From contig OU744453.1 in the NCBI GenBank assembly GCA_916610825.1, positions 12,047,826-12,111,825 on the forward strand: a DNA stretch of 64,000 nt, in the 5' to 3' direction. How positions within the stretch are numbered: position 1 is the stretch's first letter; the number at the start of each line of letters is the position of its first letter. The position numbers and the translations under genes were made by a program. Below are positions 51,811 to 64,000 of the stretch, one piece after another. The DNA comes from Haliclystus octoradiatus. Lineage: Eukaryota; Cnidaria; Staurozoa; Stauromedusae; Haliclystidae. A model generated the notes under the pieces. It was not told the DNA's origin and ran no database searches. It saw nothing but the letters and a program-made list of their open reading frames with translations.

Positions 51811-54800
51811 CAATTAAACAACTGTAAAAATGCAAACAACAAAACTACTTTGGGAATGTCTTGTTACTTGTGAGAAATCATCTCAATTAAGGAATTTCTT
51901 ACATCTCAGAACTATCTGATGTGAAAATTCATATTATGTAGAACAATGACGTATTGTATATAGCTTTGAATCGGAAGGTGTATGTCTGCCAGCATGGGAA
52001 ATCACAGCCCAAACCAAAAGTTTGCAAAGTAAGCAGTCAGTCATACACAGATCCATCTCTGCAGCATACAAATTAAATATGAAATACAGTAGTAAGAAGA
52101 CTACTTGCAAGGGATGAATCTCAAAAAGTTTTTTGTATTTTCCCAATTTTGCCACCTCTGTACAGCAACCACCTGTCTATTGCAGCCATGACAATGCTGT
52201 ACCCATGTACCATGTGACTTGATGTACTCATTGAATTATCCTTTAAAAGTGTGTTGTCTAAACAGGAAATGTCAAGGACCCTTCGTAAGATTTATTCTAA
52301 TAACATACTTGTAATGGTAATTCCTGCTACCATGGAATCCATAAACAGCTAGTTAATCAATATATTGAGCTAAAGGAACACTTTCGTCATTCTTTTAAAA
52401 GTGGAAATAATGGAATGGCCTCTCTATTAACGGGACTTGGGGAATTTTTTATGAGAACAGCCCTTGAAAAAATCCTGAAATGGGCAAACGGCCCCTGAAA
52501 AAATTGGGAAACAAAACAACAACAAAATCTAAAAATGATGTCAATTTTCTGAAGGGCAACAAAGAATTGTAACTTTGCAAACTATGACCTCCAAACATTT
52601 ATAACTGTACCATAGAATTTCATTTCAAATATTATATCTAGCTAATATTTCAAATACAAGTGAATATGAACAAAAAATATATATTAGTCGAATGATAATT
52701 TGTAGCAAGTGATGCATTTGAAACATGACACACTCCATTTAATAATGATCAAATATAAGCAGCAAATATTATACAGTCAATAATCTTATAATCAATAGTT
52801 GTATATCATAAACTTAGAACAGACCCAACTAATGACATACATAATAATCTAGAATACACCATAGCGACATCTGGAGGCTACGCAGTTGACTTCTCCTGAA
52901 ATTTGAAAATTTGCAACATTAATCTATCCACGCTAACCAAGAATAATTTACATAAAAAATTGCCCCAACAAGGATGTCGAGAGTGGATAAATAGAATAAG
53001 TAGAAACAACAGATAGCCTCCAGGGGTCATTTGAAAATGTACTGCTGCTTACAGGGAGGGCCAAATTTTGCCAGAAAGCTTGAATATAACACTATGTTCA
53101 CAATGAAACAAGCAATTGTCATTTGCAGATGTGAAGACCTGAATCTGAAGCTTTCCAGCGAGGTGTAAATTTGCTCAACTGCATTACAGGTATCAGAAAT
53201 CCATTCAACATGAATCGCATACATGTATTATCGATGCATGAAAGGAAGGTACTACATTATCAAGTTGAATTTGTAACAATCTCTCACAGGATTAACCATT
53301 TGGTCTGTTATGTTTCTTGTGGCATGTGTGACGTGTGATGTGTAGAATGTACAGATCATTAACTTAGTCATGTCTTTTTTGATAGCTAATTGAAATGGAT
53401 GATGGTCGCCTCAATGACAACATTTTTAATGCATGCTAAAAGATGCTGCAAGATTGATACCAATCTGATAATGGCTTCCAAGACTTACTTTTGCAAAGAA
53501 AAATCCTTTAAACCAAAAAAAATTGGGCAACAGCAACAACTGGCCTGGAAGGAAAGTCAATAATAAAACTTAACGATACATTTCATGAAAAAATCCAGCG
53601 CTCTCTCTATAAATTCCGTCAGAACTTTTGAAAGAACTTGAAGTATGATTACAACCAAAATATGATGTTGTTCAATATCTAATGAAAAGTCTGATGATCT
53701 GATCTCATGTAGCGGGAAACAATAGGTTGCAGGAGTCAAGTTTAAACGTTTTGAGGGTGTATTTAAAAGCATAAATGATGAATTAGGCCTACTTCTTCTT
53801 GCATTTGGTTTTATGTGAAATATCATAGCCTTCCGGTAATTGCTCTTATAAATAAGAAATGTGAATTTTCTGCTGGGGTTTGGCTTATGAATCATAAAAA
53901 ATATCAATTTTTATCCGCTTCTGGATGTAAATAGTGTAGGATGTAAATTCAATGTGAAATAACCAGCGGTCATCAATAAACCAGATTGCAGAGAAGGTGA
54001 TTGCACCCCTGAGAAGAAAGAGTGTTCCCTGGAAATGTTTTGGGGCAACAGAATACTAACGTTTCACTAATAATTTGCAGACGATTGCTGGTGATATTTC
54101 GTTATTGGAGATTTCGGAAATTACATCACAAGCGTACAGTTGCGGGTACAAGGTGGAGGGGTACCAATCATCACAGTAGGCCTACAGATGTATCTTTAAA
54201 TCGTCCCTGAAAAGGTTTGGCACTGGAGGCACACTAAGAGTAACAGAAGCTCTACAATCTATCTCAATCAATTTTAATCAGCAATTTTAAAGAATCTGTT
54301 GCCTTGCTTGCTCAAACCACAACAACAAAAGCAAAGACTAGTGAGAAGAGGGGGAATCTTTGCAAGTAGCCTGGCGTACATGAAAGGTAGGTGGGTTATT
54401 TGAAAGTGTACTGCTGAATACAGGGAGGGTCCAGTCTGACTCTGACTCTCTGAGTACTTCATGGATGGCCCTTAAACGTGTGATACTGTGTTATATTAAA
54501 TTGGTTTTACTATTATATTTACGTAGTTTCCGAGAGTATTTCAGCAAAGTCCGAGGCAGTTATGTGTCTGTTAATGACTTTTTAAGAAGCAAAATTGATC
54601 TTAAGCTCAAATGTCTCTGCTCTTTGGAAAAATAATTAATTCAAACTTGAAGGCTCTGGATAAATGATGATGTATCATGTTCTTACGATGATGTTTTCTT
54701 AATAAAGCTTGTGAATTTCGCCTAACCCTTAGAAAATTATAATAGGCCTATGCTTGTTGTGTGAAGTGATGTGTGCGACCATAAAATCACACAAACATCT

Positions 54801-55234
54801 TCGCAATATTACCCACATACAAATTAACTAACTAACTGACTCAAAGGTATTGCTTATTTTGCTATTGAGGCAAAATGGGGAATTAGAATATGAAGAAATC
54901 AACGCCAATAACGAATCTCAACTCGCGCTAGGCTCATGTCAACTCGTGTCAGTTCGAATTCAGACAAACTCACTTGAATATTTTCACTTATCCATCTCAT
55001 CTCAGTTAAATATATCTTCTTCATAAAAATAAATACTTTGTTGCATATGAAGCTGTACTGATTCCATCATTTCAAACAATTTTACATTGTGTTTCCAACA
55101 ACTTCACTCTTACAAAATCTGGAAACTGCAAAGTTTAAACCGCCATCGCCATCATTAAAAGCTCAATATGAAGTTATGAACGTCAACTAAAACGCCAAGT
55201 AGCTTTACGCAGAAAACGCAGCCGCGTCGATGGC
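51811..55234. other. Long gene-free stretch
   Basis: No convincing exon. A block of about 35-45 bp (ending TACAGGGAGGG) occurs at about 53,023-53,062 and again at 54,395-54,430. CTGACACGAGTTGA-type motifs recur around 54,917-54,950, as they do at 50,975, 51,185 and 55,265, suggesting old repeat material. Confidence 0.45.
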
Positions 55235-55293
55235 ATTGAAAAAGTAGACTGGATACTAAATAGAGCTGACGCGAGTTGAATTTTCCGTTTACC
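55235..55293 (-). repeat. 59-bp inverted repeat, right copy
   Basis: Reverse complement of 46,774-46,832. Ends about 270 bases before the MRPS25 start codon. Confidence 0.85.
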
Positions 55294-55564
55294 CAATTTG
55301 ATGGATTTAATTTTATACGAGGCTGTTGCAACAGGGGATTCGCAGCCTCGCTCATTGCATATCTAATTTAGCCTCATTCCATCACGGCCCTCATTTTATA
55401 TTTTTAGTAAAGGTAGCACGATTAAAGATATTATTTCTTTACTATATCGTTTAATTAAAAGCGAAGAAACCAAAGTACATGGTTTTGATAATCAATGTTC
55501 ATATTTTATTTCCATGTTTCAAAACGAAATGTGAATAGAATACTGCGTTAAGATTCATTTCATC

Positions 55565-55695
55565 ATGCCGAAAGGAAAGTTCCCTTTTGGTCGTACTATC
55601 GAGTTTCTGTCTTCTGGCCGTGTCACAACAACCAAGTCTTTGCGAACGATGCTGGTGAATTATGCTACGCGTGACCAGCAAACAAAGGGATTGAG
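55565..55695 (+). CDS. MRPS25: Mitochondrial ribosomal protein S25 (mS25), first coding exon
   Basis: ATG at 55,565 opens 43 codons plus two bases, ending at a strong splice donor (TTGAG/GTAAGT). The peptide starts MPKGKFPFGRTIEFLSSGRV and continues with a TTKSLRTMLVNYATRD stretch. This matches the N-terminus of animal mS25 proteins (small basic start, RFP-x-RRT-like stretch, then the V-x-VNYNT region). mS25 is a component of the small subunit of the mitochondrial ribosome; the N-terminus is retained in many family members. No second exon was found before the window end, so intron 1 is at least 8.3 kb and holds the satellite array. Recognition is from memory of the family, not a search. Confidence 0.8.
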
Positions 55696-56909
55696 GTAAG
55701 TTTATCAGTCTAAACAAAAGTCGAATGGTGGTTTTAAACTTTTCGCCAGCAGAACCAGCAGTGAACCAACTCGAATAACTTTGTGAAGGGACAGTCTCAG
55801 ACTGTAGGGCCGTAGCCTAGGCCAGGACGCGATTTGACAAACAGATAGAAGTTGTGACCACCTGCGCGCGCATATGCCGTAACATATCCAAAGCGGTCAA
55901 TTTGCTCTAATTGTGCGGCCAAAGCCTAACACGTAAGTTATCTTTACAAAATGGCGATCAGAAGCAGACGTTAAACCATGGTTAAACGAAACCTATGACT
56001 TATATTATTAAATTACACTTTATATTTCTTTAATGAAAATTGAACACTTGATTACACTTCACAATAAAAAATTTACGATTAAATGGATTCAGAAAACTTT
56101 TATTATCAAGTCAAATAGTCGACGGCATAAATCTTAATTCCTGAATGTCATGGCCTATTATTTGATTATTCTATGGTTCTAGACACACTGTAGTCGAGAA
56201 TCTATATCGCTAAATAGATAAGCACATAATAAACTATGACTTATCTAAGTTTAAAACTGTTGACGGTATTTGATAATGCTTCAACGAACAGCAGCTCGAT
56301 ATTTATTCTGCAAAAACACGACAGTCGAGTTAAACAAAGTCTAGAAACCTTCTATACGTTGGCAATGAAAACTGTCTGGTTCTTTTAAAAGCGCGCACTA
56401 ATTTATCTAAAACTGGTTGCACATTTAAAATAAATAAAAAACTACCATGATTCTAAGTTTGACTATAATTGCTTGACTCTTTTATACCAAAGTTATTTAC
56501 TTTGCAAAATACGAAGTATACTATACTCTTTCCGCTTTGTTGACAAAGTCTCAAAGCCATTTTTACTTTTTGAATTATGAGGTCTCTCAAATCAAAGCAA
56601 GGTAATGCCGATGGCCGATGACTACATATCACTCAACGTGTATCACATGCATACACATGTATCGACGTAAATTGATAAAATTTCATGAAAAAGTATCAAG
56701 TTTAATATGTTTAGATATATAACCATCCAAGTTGCCAAAGTTTTTATTGGGGGAGGGGGTGTCAAAATGTAGGTCTTTCACTTGTTTCAACTTGTAGGTC
56801 TCTCCAAATAAATTGAGACATGCAGATGACTAGATATCATTAGGTAGTACTCTTGGACATGTATCAAAATCAATTCAAAATATTTCTTGAAAATCAACCA
56901 ACTCTCAAA
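55696..56909. other. MRPS25 intron 1, part before the satellite
   Basis: No exon seen. About 56,580-56,710 and 56,800-56,912 are diverged tandem copies of one sequence (AGGTCTCTC, GATGACTA-ATATCA, ACATGTATC, then CTCAAATATATA). The second copy runs straight into the satellite. Confidence 0.5.
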
Positions 56910-59900
56910 TATATAACAAGCGTAAGAGCGCAGTCTAAAAGAATTTTCTTATTTTTCTGAGCCAGTGTACCCAGAGCGTTATCATAAGTAGTAATATTAC
57001 TCTTTGCATCTGATATGCTTACATCATGACTTTGAGATTTTAATATTCATTTTCATCTCTAATTCTTTTTTATATATGCCAAGAGCTTCGCTCTCTCATG
57101 GTCAATTAATATAAGATTATCTACAGGAGGCATATTTTCATTTAAAATTTGTATAGTTAATCATACTGTTTCGAGCTCAGTTTGTAATTGATTTGCAGTC
57201 TATTGAGCAATATACATAAAATAATTATTGGTATTATTACATATAATGAGATTGGTATTATTGGTATTATTACATGTAATGATATTGACTAATTAAATGC
57301 AAACAATTTCTCCTGCCATCGACTCTCCGCTTAATAATATCTTTGATCTGTTGCATGCTAAACGCAAGACTGTCACTGCCATGAATGTCGTATATGCTCT
57401 CAGATATAATCTAACACAGTCTAAAAGAATTTTCTTATTTTTTTGAGCCAGTGTACCCAGAGCGTTATCATAAGTAGTAATATTTCTCTTTGCATCTGAT
57501 ATGCTTACATCATGACTTTGAGATTTTAATATTCATTTTCATCTCTAATTCTTTTTTATATATGCCAAGAGCTTCGCTCTCTCATGGTCAATTAATATAA
57601 GATTATCTACAGGAGGCATATTTTCATTTAAAATTTGTATAGTTAATCATACTGTTTCGAGCTCAGTTTGTAATTAATTTGCAGTCTATTGAGCAATATA
57701 CATATAATAATTATTGGTATTATTACATATAATGAGATTGGTATTATTGGTATTATTACATATAATGATATTGACTAATTAAATGCAAACAGTTTTTCCT
57801 GCCATCGATTCTCCGATTAATAATATCTTTGATCTGTTGCATGCTAAACGCAAGACTGTCACTGCCGTGAATGTCGTATATGCTCTCAAATATATAACAA
57901 GCGTAGGAGCGCAGTCTAAATCAATTTTCTTATTTTTCTGAGCCAGTGTACCCAGAGCGTTATCATAAGTAGTAATATTACTCTTTGCATCTGATATGCT
58001 TACATCATGACTTTGAGATTTTATTATTCATTTTCATCTTTAAGTCCTTTTTATATATGCCAAGAGTTTAGCTCTCTCATGGTCAATTAATATAACATTA
58101 TCTACAGGAGGCATCTTTTCATTTAAATTTGTATAGGAAATCATACTGTTTCGAGCTCAGTTTGTAATTAATTTGCAGTCTATTGAGCAATATACATATA
58201 ATAATTATTGGTATTATTACATATAATGAGATTGGTATTATTGGTATTATTACATATAATGATATGGACTAATTAAATGCAAACAGTTTTTCCTGCCATC
58301 GATTCTCCGATTAATAATATCTTTGATCTGTTGCATGCTAAACGCAAGACTGTCACTGCCATGAATGTCGTATATGCTCTCAAATATATAACAGGCGTAG
58401 GAGCGCAGTCTAAAAGAATTTTCTTATTTTTCTGAGCCAGTGTACTCAGAGCGTTATCATAAGTAGTAATATTACTCTTTGCATCTGATATGCTTACATC
58501 ATGACTTTGAGATTTTATTATTCATTTTCATCTTTAAGTCCTTTTTATATATGCCAAGAGTTTGGCTCTCTCATGGTCAATTAATATAACATTATCTACA
58601 GGAGGCATCTTTTCATTTAAATTTGTATAGGAAATCATACTGTTTCGAGTTCAGTTTGTAATTAATTTGCAGTCTATTGAGCAATATACATATAATAATT
58701 ATTGGTATTATTACATATAATGAGATTGGTATTATTGGTATTATTACATGTAATGATATTGACTAATTAAATGCAAACAATTTCTCCTGCCATCGACTCT
58801 CCGCTTAATAATATCTTTGATCTGTTGCATGCTAAACGCAAGACTGTCACTGCCATGAATGTCGTATATGCTCTCAGATATAATCTAACACAGTCTAAAA
58901 GAATTTTCTTATTTTTTTGAGCCAGTGTACCCAGAGCGTTATCATAAGTAGTAATATTTCTCTTTGCATCTGATATGCTTACATCATGACTTTGAGATTT
59001 TAATATTCATTTTCATCTCTAATTCTTTTTTATATATGCCAAGAGCTTCGCTCTCTCATGGTCAATTAATATAAGATTATCTACAGGAGGCATATTTTCA
59101 TTTAAAATTTGTATAGTTAATCATACTGTTTCGAGCTCAGTTTGTAATTAATTTGCAGTCTATTGAGCAATATACATATAATAATTATTGGTATTATTAC
59201 ATATAATGAGATTGGTATTATTGGTATTATTACATATAATGATATTGACTAATTAAATGCAAACAGTTTTTCCTGCCATCGATTCTCCGATTAATAATAT
59301 CTTTGATCTGTTGCATGCTAAACGCAAGACTGTCACTGCCGTGAATGTCGTATATGCTCTCAAATATATAACAAGCGTAGGAGCGCAGTCTAAATCAATT
59401 TTCTTATTTTTCTGAGCCAGTGTACCCAGAGCGTTATCATAAGTAGTAATATTACTCTTTGCATCTGATATGCTTACATCATGACTTTGAGATTTTATTA
59501 TTCATTTTCATCTTTAAGTCCTTTTTATATATGCCAAGAGTTTAGCTCTCTCATGGTCAATTAATATAACATTATCTACAGGAGGCATCTTTTCATTTAA
59601 ATTTGTATAGGAAATCATACTGTTTCGAGCTCAGTTTGTAATTAATTTGCAGTCTATTGAGCAATATACATATAATAATTATTGGTATTATTACATATAA
59701 TGAGATTGGTATTATTGGTATTATTACATATAATGATATGGACTAATTAAATGCAAACAGTTTTTCCTGCCATCGATTCTCCGATTAATAATATCTTTGA
59801 TCTGTTGCATGCTAAACGCAAGACTGTCACTGCCATGAATGTCGTATATGCTCTCAAATATATAACAGGCGTAGGAGCGCAGTCTAAAAGAATTTTCTTA

Positions 59901-62900
59901 TTTTTCTGAGCCAGTGTACTCAGAGCGTTATCATAAGTAGTAATATTACTCTTTGCATCTGATATGCTTACATCATGACTTTGAGATTTTATTATTCATT
60001 TTCATCTTTAAGTCCTTTTTATATATGCCAAGAGTTTGGCTCTCTCATGGTCAATTAATATAACATTATCTACAGGAGGCATCTTTTCATTTAAATTTGT
60101 ATAGGAAATCATACTGTTTCGAGTTCAGTTTGTAATTAATTTGCAGTCTATTGAGCAATATACATATAATAATTATTGGTATTATTACATATAATGAGAT
60201 TGGTATTATTGGTATTATTACATGTAATGATATTGACTAATTAAATGCAAACAATTTCTCCTGCCATCGACTCTCCGCTTAATAATATCTTTGATCTGTT
60301 GCATGCTAAACGCAAGACTGTCACTGCCATGAATGTCGTATATGCTCTCAAATATAATCTAACACAGTCTAAAAGAATTTTCTTATTTTTCTGAGCCAGT
60401 ATACCCAGAGCGTTATCATAAGTAGTAATATTTCTCTTTGCATCTGATATGCTTACATCATGACTTTGAGATTTTAATATTCATTTTCATCTCTAATTCT
60501 TTTTTATATATGCCAAGAGCTTCGCTCTCTCATGGTCAATTAATATAAGATTATCTACAGGAGGCATATTTTCATTTAAAATTTGTATAGTTAATCATAC
60601 TGTTTCGAGCTCAGTTTGTAATTAATTTGCAGTCTATTGAGCAATATACATATAATAATTATTGGTATTATTACATATAATGAGATTGGTATTATTGGTA
60701 TTATTACATATAATGATATTGACTAATTAAATGCAAACAGTTTTTCCTGCCATCGATTCTCCGATTAATAATATCTTTGATCTGTTGCATGCTAAACGCA
60801 AGACTGTCACTGCCGTGAATGTCGTATATGCTCTCAAATATATAACAAGCGTAGGAGCGCAGTCTAAATCAATTTTCTTATTTTTCTGAGCCAGTGTACC
60901 CAGAGCGTTATCATAAGTAGTAATATTACTCTTTGCATCTGATATGCTTACATCATGACTTTGAGATTTTATTATTCATTTTCATCTTTAAGTCCTTTTT
61001 ATATATGCCAAGAGTTTAGCTCTCTCATGGTCAATTAATATAACATTATCTACAGGAGGCATCTTTTCATTTAAATTTGTATAGGAAATCATACTGTTTC
61101 GAGCTCAGTTTGTAATTAATTTTCAGTCTATTGAGCAATATACATATAATAATTATTGGTATTATTACATATAATGAGATTGGTATTATTGGTATTATTA
61201 CATATAATGATATTGACTAATTAAATGCAAACAGTTTTTCCTGCCATCGATTCTCCGATTAATAATATCTTTGATCTGTTGCATGCTAAACGCAAGACTG
61301 TCACTGCCATGAATGTCGTATATGCTCTCAAATATATAACAAGCGTAGGAGCGCAGTCTAAAAGAATTTTCTTATTTTTCTGAGCCAGTGTACTCAGAGC
61401 GTTATCATGAGTAGTAATATTACTCTTTGCATCTGATATGCTTACATCATGACTTTGAGATTTTATTATTCATTTTCATCTTTAAGTCCTTTTTATATAT
61501 GCCAAGAGTTTGGCTCTCTCATGGTCAATTAATATAACATTATCTACAGGAGGCATCTTTTCATTTAAATTTGTATAGGAAATCATACTGTTTCGAGTTC
61601 AGTTTGTAATTAATTTGCAGTCTATTGAGCAATATACATATAATAATTATTGGTCTTATTGCATATAATGAGATTGGTATTATTGGTATTATTACATGTA
61701 ATGATATTGACTAATTAAATGCAAACAATTTCTCCTGCCATCGGCTCTCCGATTAATAATATCTTTGATCTGTTGCATGCTAAACGCAAGACTGTCACTG
61801 CCATGAATGTCGTATATGCTCTCAAATATATAACAAGCGTAGGAGCGCAGTCTAAAAGAATTTTCTTATTTTTCTGAGCCAGTGTACCCAGAGCGTTATC
61901 ATAAGTAGTAATATTACTCTTTGCATCTGATATGCTTACATCATGACTTTGAGATTTTATTATTCATTTTCATCTTTAAGTCTTTTTTATATATGCCAAG
62001 AGTTTAGCTCTCTCATGGTCAATTTATATAACATTATCTACAGGAGGCATATTTTCATTTAAATTTGTATAGGAAATCATACTGTTTCGAGTTCAGTTTG
62101 TAATTAATTTGCAGTCTATTGAGCAATATACATATAATAATTATTGGTATTATTACATATAATGAGATTGGTATTATTGGTATTATTACATGTAATGATA
62201 TTGACTAATTAAATGCAAACAATTTCTCCTGCCGTCGACTCTCCGATTAATAATATCTTTGATCTGTTGCATGCTAAACGCAAGACTGTCACTGCCATGA
62301 ATGTCGTATATGCTCTCAAATATATAACAAACGTAGGAGCGCAGTCTAAAAGAATTTTCTTATTTTTCTGAGCCAGTGTACCCAGAGCGTTATCATAAGT
62401 AGTAATATTTCTATTTGCATCTGATATGCTTACATCATGACTTTGAGATTTTATTATTCATTTTCATCTTTCAGTCTTTTTTATATATGCCAAGAACTTA
62501 GCTCTCTCATGGTCAATTAATATAACATTATCTACAGGAGGCATATTTTCATTTAAATTTGTATAGGAAATCAAACTGTTTCGAGCTCAGTTTGTAATTA
62601 ATTTGCAGTCTATTGAGCAATATGCATATAATAATTATTGGTCTTATTACATATAATGAGATTGGTATTATTGTTATTATTGCATATAATGATATTGACT
62701 AATTAAATGCAAACAGTTTTTCCTGCCATGGTTTCTCCGATTAATAATATCTTTGATCTGTTGCATGCTAAACGCAAGACTGTCACTGCCATGAATGTCG
62801 TATATGCTCTCAAATATATAACAAACGTAGGAGCGCAGTCTAAATTAATTGTCTTAGTTTTCTGAGCCAGTGTACCCAGAGCGTTATCATAAGTAGTAAT

Positions 62901-64000
62901 ATTTATCTTTGCATCTGATATGCTTACATCATGACTTTGAGATTTTATTATTCATTTTCATCTTTATGTCTTTTTTATATATGCCAAGAGTTTAGCTCTC
63001 TCATGGTCAATTAATATAACATTATCCACAGGTGGCATATTTTCATTTAAATTTGTATAGGTAATCATACTGTTTCGAGTTCAGTTTGTAATTGATTTGC
63101 AGTCTATTGAGCAATATACATATAATAATTATTGGTATTATTACATATAATGAGATTGGTATGATTGGTATTATTACATGTAATGATATTGACTAATTAA
63201 ATGCAAACAATTTCTCCTGCCATGGATTCTCCGATTAATAATATCTTTGATCTGTTGCATGTTAAACGCAAGACTGTCACTGCCCTGAATGTCGTATATG
63301 CTCTCAAATATAATCTAACTCAGTCTAAAATAATTTTCTTATTTTTCTGAGCCAGTGTACCCAGAGCGTTATCATAAGTAGTAATATTTCTCTTTGCATC
63401 TGATATGCTTACATCATGACTTTTAGATTTTAATATTCATTTTCATCTCTAATTCTTTTTTATATATGCCAAGAGCTTCGCTCTCTCATGGTCAATTAAT
63501 ATAAGATTATCTACAGGAGGCATCTTTTCATTTAAATTTGTATAGGAAATCATACTGTTTCGAGTTCAGTTTGTAATTAATTTGCAGTCTATTGAGCAAT
63601 ATACATATAATAATTATTGGTATTATTACATATAATGAGATTGGTATGATTGTTATTATTACATGTAATGATATTGACTAATTAAATGCAAACAGTTTCT
63701 CCTGCCATCGACTCTCCGATTAATAATATCTTTGATCTGTTGCATGCTAAACGCAAGACTGTCACTGCCATGGATGTCGTATATGCTCTCAAATATAATC
63801 TAACGCAGTCTAAAAGAATTTCTTATTTTTCTGAGCCAGTGTACCCAGAGCGTTATCATAAGTAGTAATATTTCTCTTTGCATCTGATATGCTTACATCA
63901 TGACTTTGAGATTTTATTATTCATTTTCATCTTCAAGTCTTTTTTATATATGCCAAGAGTTTAGCTCTCTCATGGTCAATTAATATAACATTATCTACAG
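56910..64000. repeat. Satellite array, about 494-bp monomers with ABC higher-order repeat
   Basis: The landmark CAGTCTAAA recurs at 56931, 57417, 57912, 58406, 58891, 59386, 59880, 60365, 60860, 61354, 61848, 62342, 62836, 63321 and 63806, giving spacings of 494-495 or 485-486. Three monomer types are told apart by AAGAGCTTCG (A), AAGAGTTTAG (B) and AAGAGTTTGG (C). The order ABC repeats three times from 57,417 to 61,847 with a trimer period of 1,474 bp in the first two, nearly identical between trimers; later monomers are less regular. Each monomer contains a short internal duplication around TTGGTATTATTACAT. The array runs off the window. Confidence 0.95.

Noticed and set aside
46774-55293. 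Maverick/Polinton or other large DNA transposon bounded by the 59-bp inverted repeats
   Set aside because: No polymerase, integrase or capsid gene inside apart from the BEL insertion, and no target duplication found; kept only as an observation.
56910-64000. CRISPR-like or coding tandem repeat
   Set aside because: Units of about 494 bp without spacers, in AT-rich eukaryotic DNA with stops in all frames: a satellite.

Overview
The window is eukaryotic, AT-rich DNA from an invertebrate animal. GT-AG introns, metazoan retrotransposons, foldback elements and the first exon of a mitochondrial ribosomal protein gene (MRPS25/mS25) all point that way. I cannot name the species. A marine invertebrate such as an ascidian is only a guess. 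No bacterial operons, rRNA, tRNA or CRISPR were seen.

The core (9.06-44.35 kb, minus strand) is a tandem array of five paralogous seven-exon genes, called A to E here from left to right. Each encodes a secreted protein: signal peptide, variable linker, von Willebrand factor A (VWA) domain, short six-cysteine VWC-like knot, type-3 copper tyrosinase, and a C-terminal tail with two conserved short motifs. Splice phases (1,1,2,1,1,1) are the same in all five, so the array grew by whole-gene duplication. A frameshifted last exon between D and E marks a lost sixth copy. The paralogs have diverged in telling ways. A ends in an Arg/Tyr-rich tail. B carries a 51-bp minisatellite coding a Gly/Asn/Thr linker. 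E has lost two of six copper-ligand histidines but keeps the only canonical DxSxS metal site in its VWA domain. A likely job is cross-linking of an extracellular matrix or body covering by phenol oxidation, with VWA domains giving adhesion; this is inference.

Left flank (0-9 kb): a decayed Ty3/Gypsy element; the last exon of a class I SAM methyltransferase gene; a LINE 3' fragment with TA microsatellites; and a truncated second methyltransferase copy, next to which lies a stray piece of tyrosinase gene A.

Right flank: a 1.2-kb GC-rich terminal-inverted-repeat element; a BEL/Pao retrotransposon with an aberrant inverted extra LTR, perfect 5-bp target duplication and a nearby empty-site paralog; then MRPS25 exon 1 (55,565). 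The intron of MRPS25 runs off the window and contains a satellite array of more than 7 kb (about 494-bp monomers, ABC higher-order repeat of 1,474 bp).

Scattered hammerhead-ribozyme motifs, several next to ATT trinucleotide runs, are the most notable non-coding signal. The best one (43,189-43,238) has all three stems and an intact core. Everything here was read by eye; exon boundaries are predictions from splice signals and paralog comparison.
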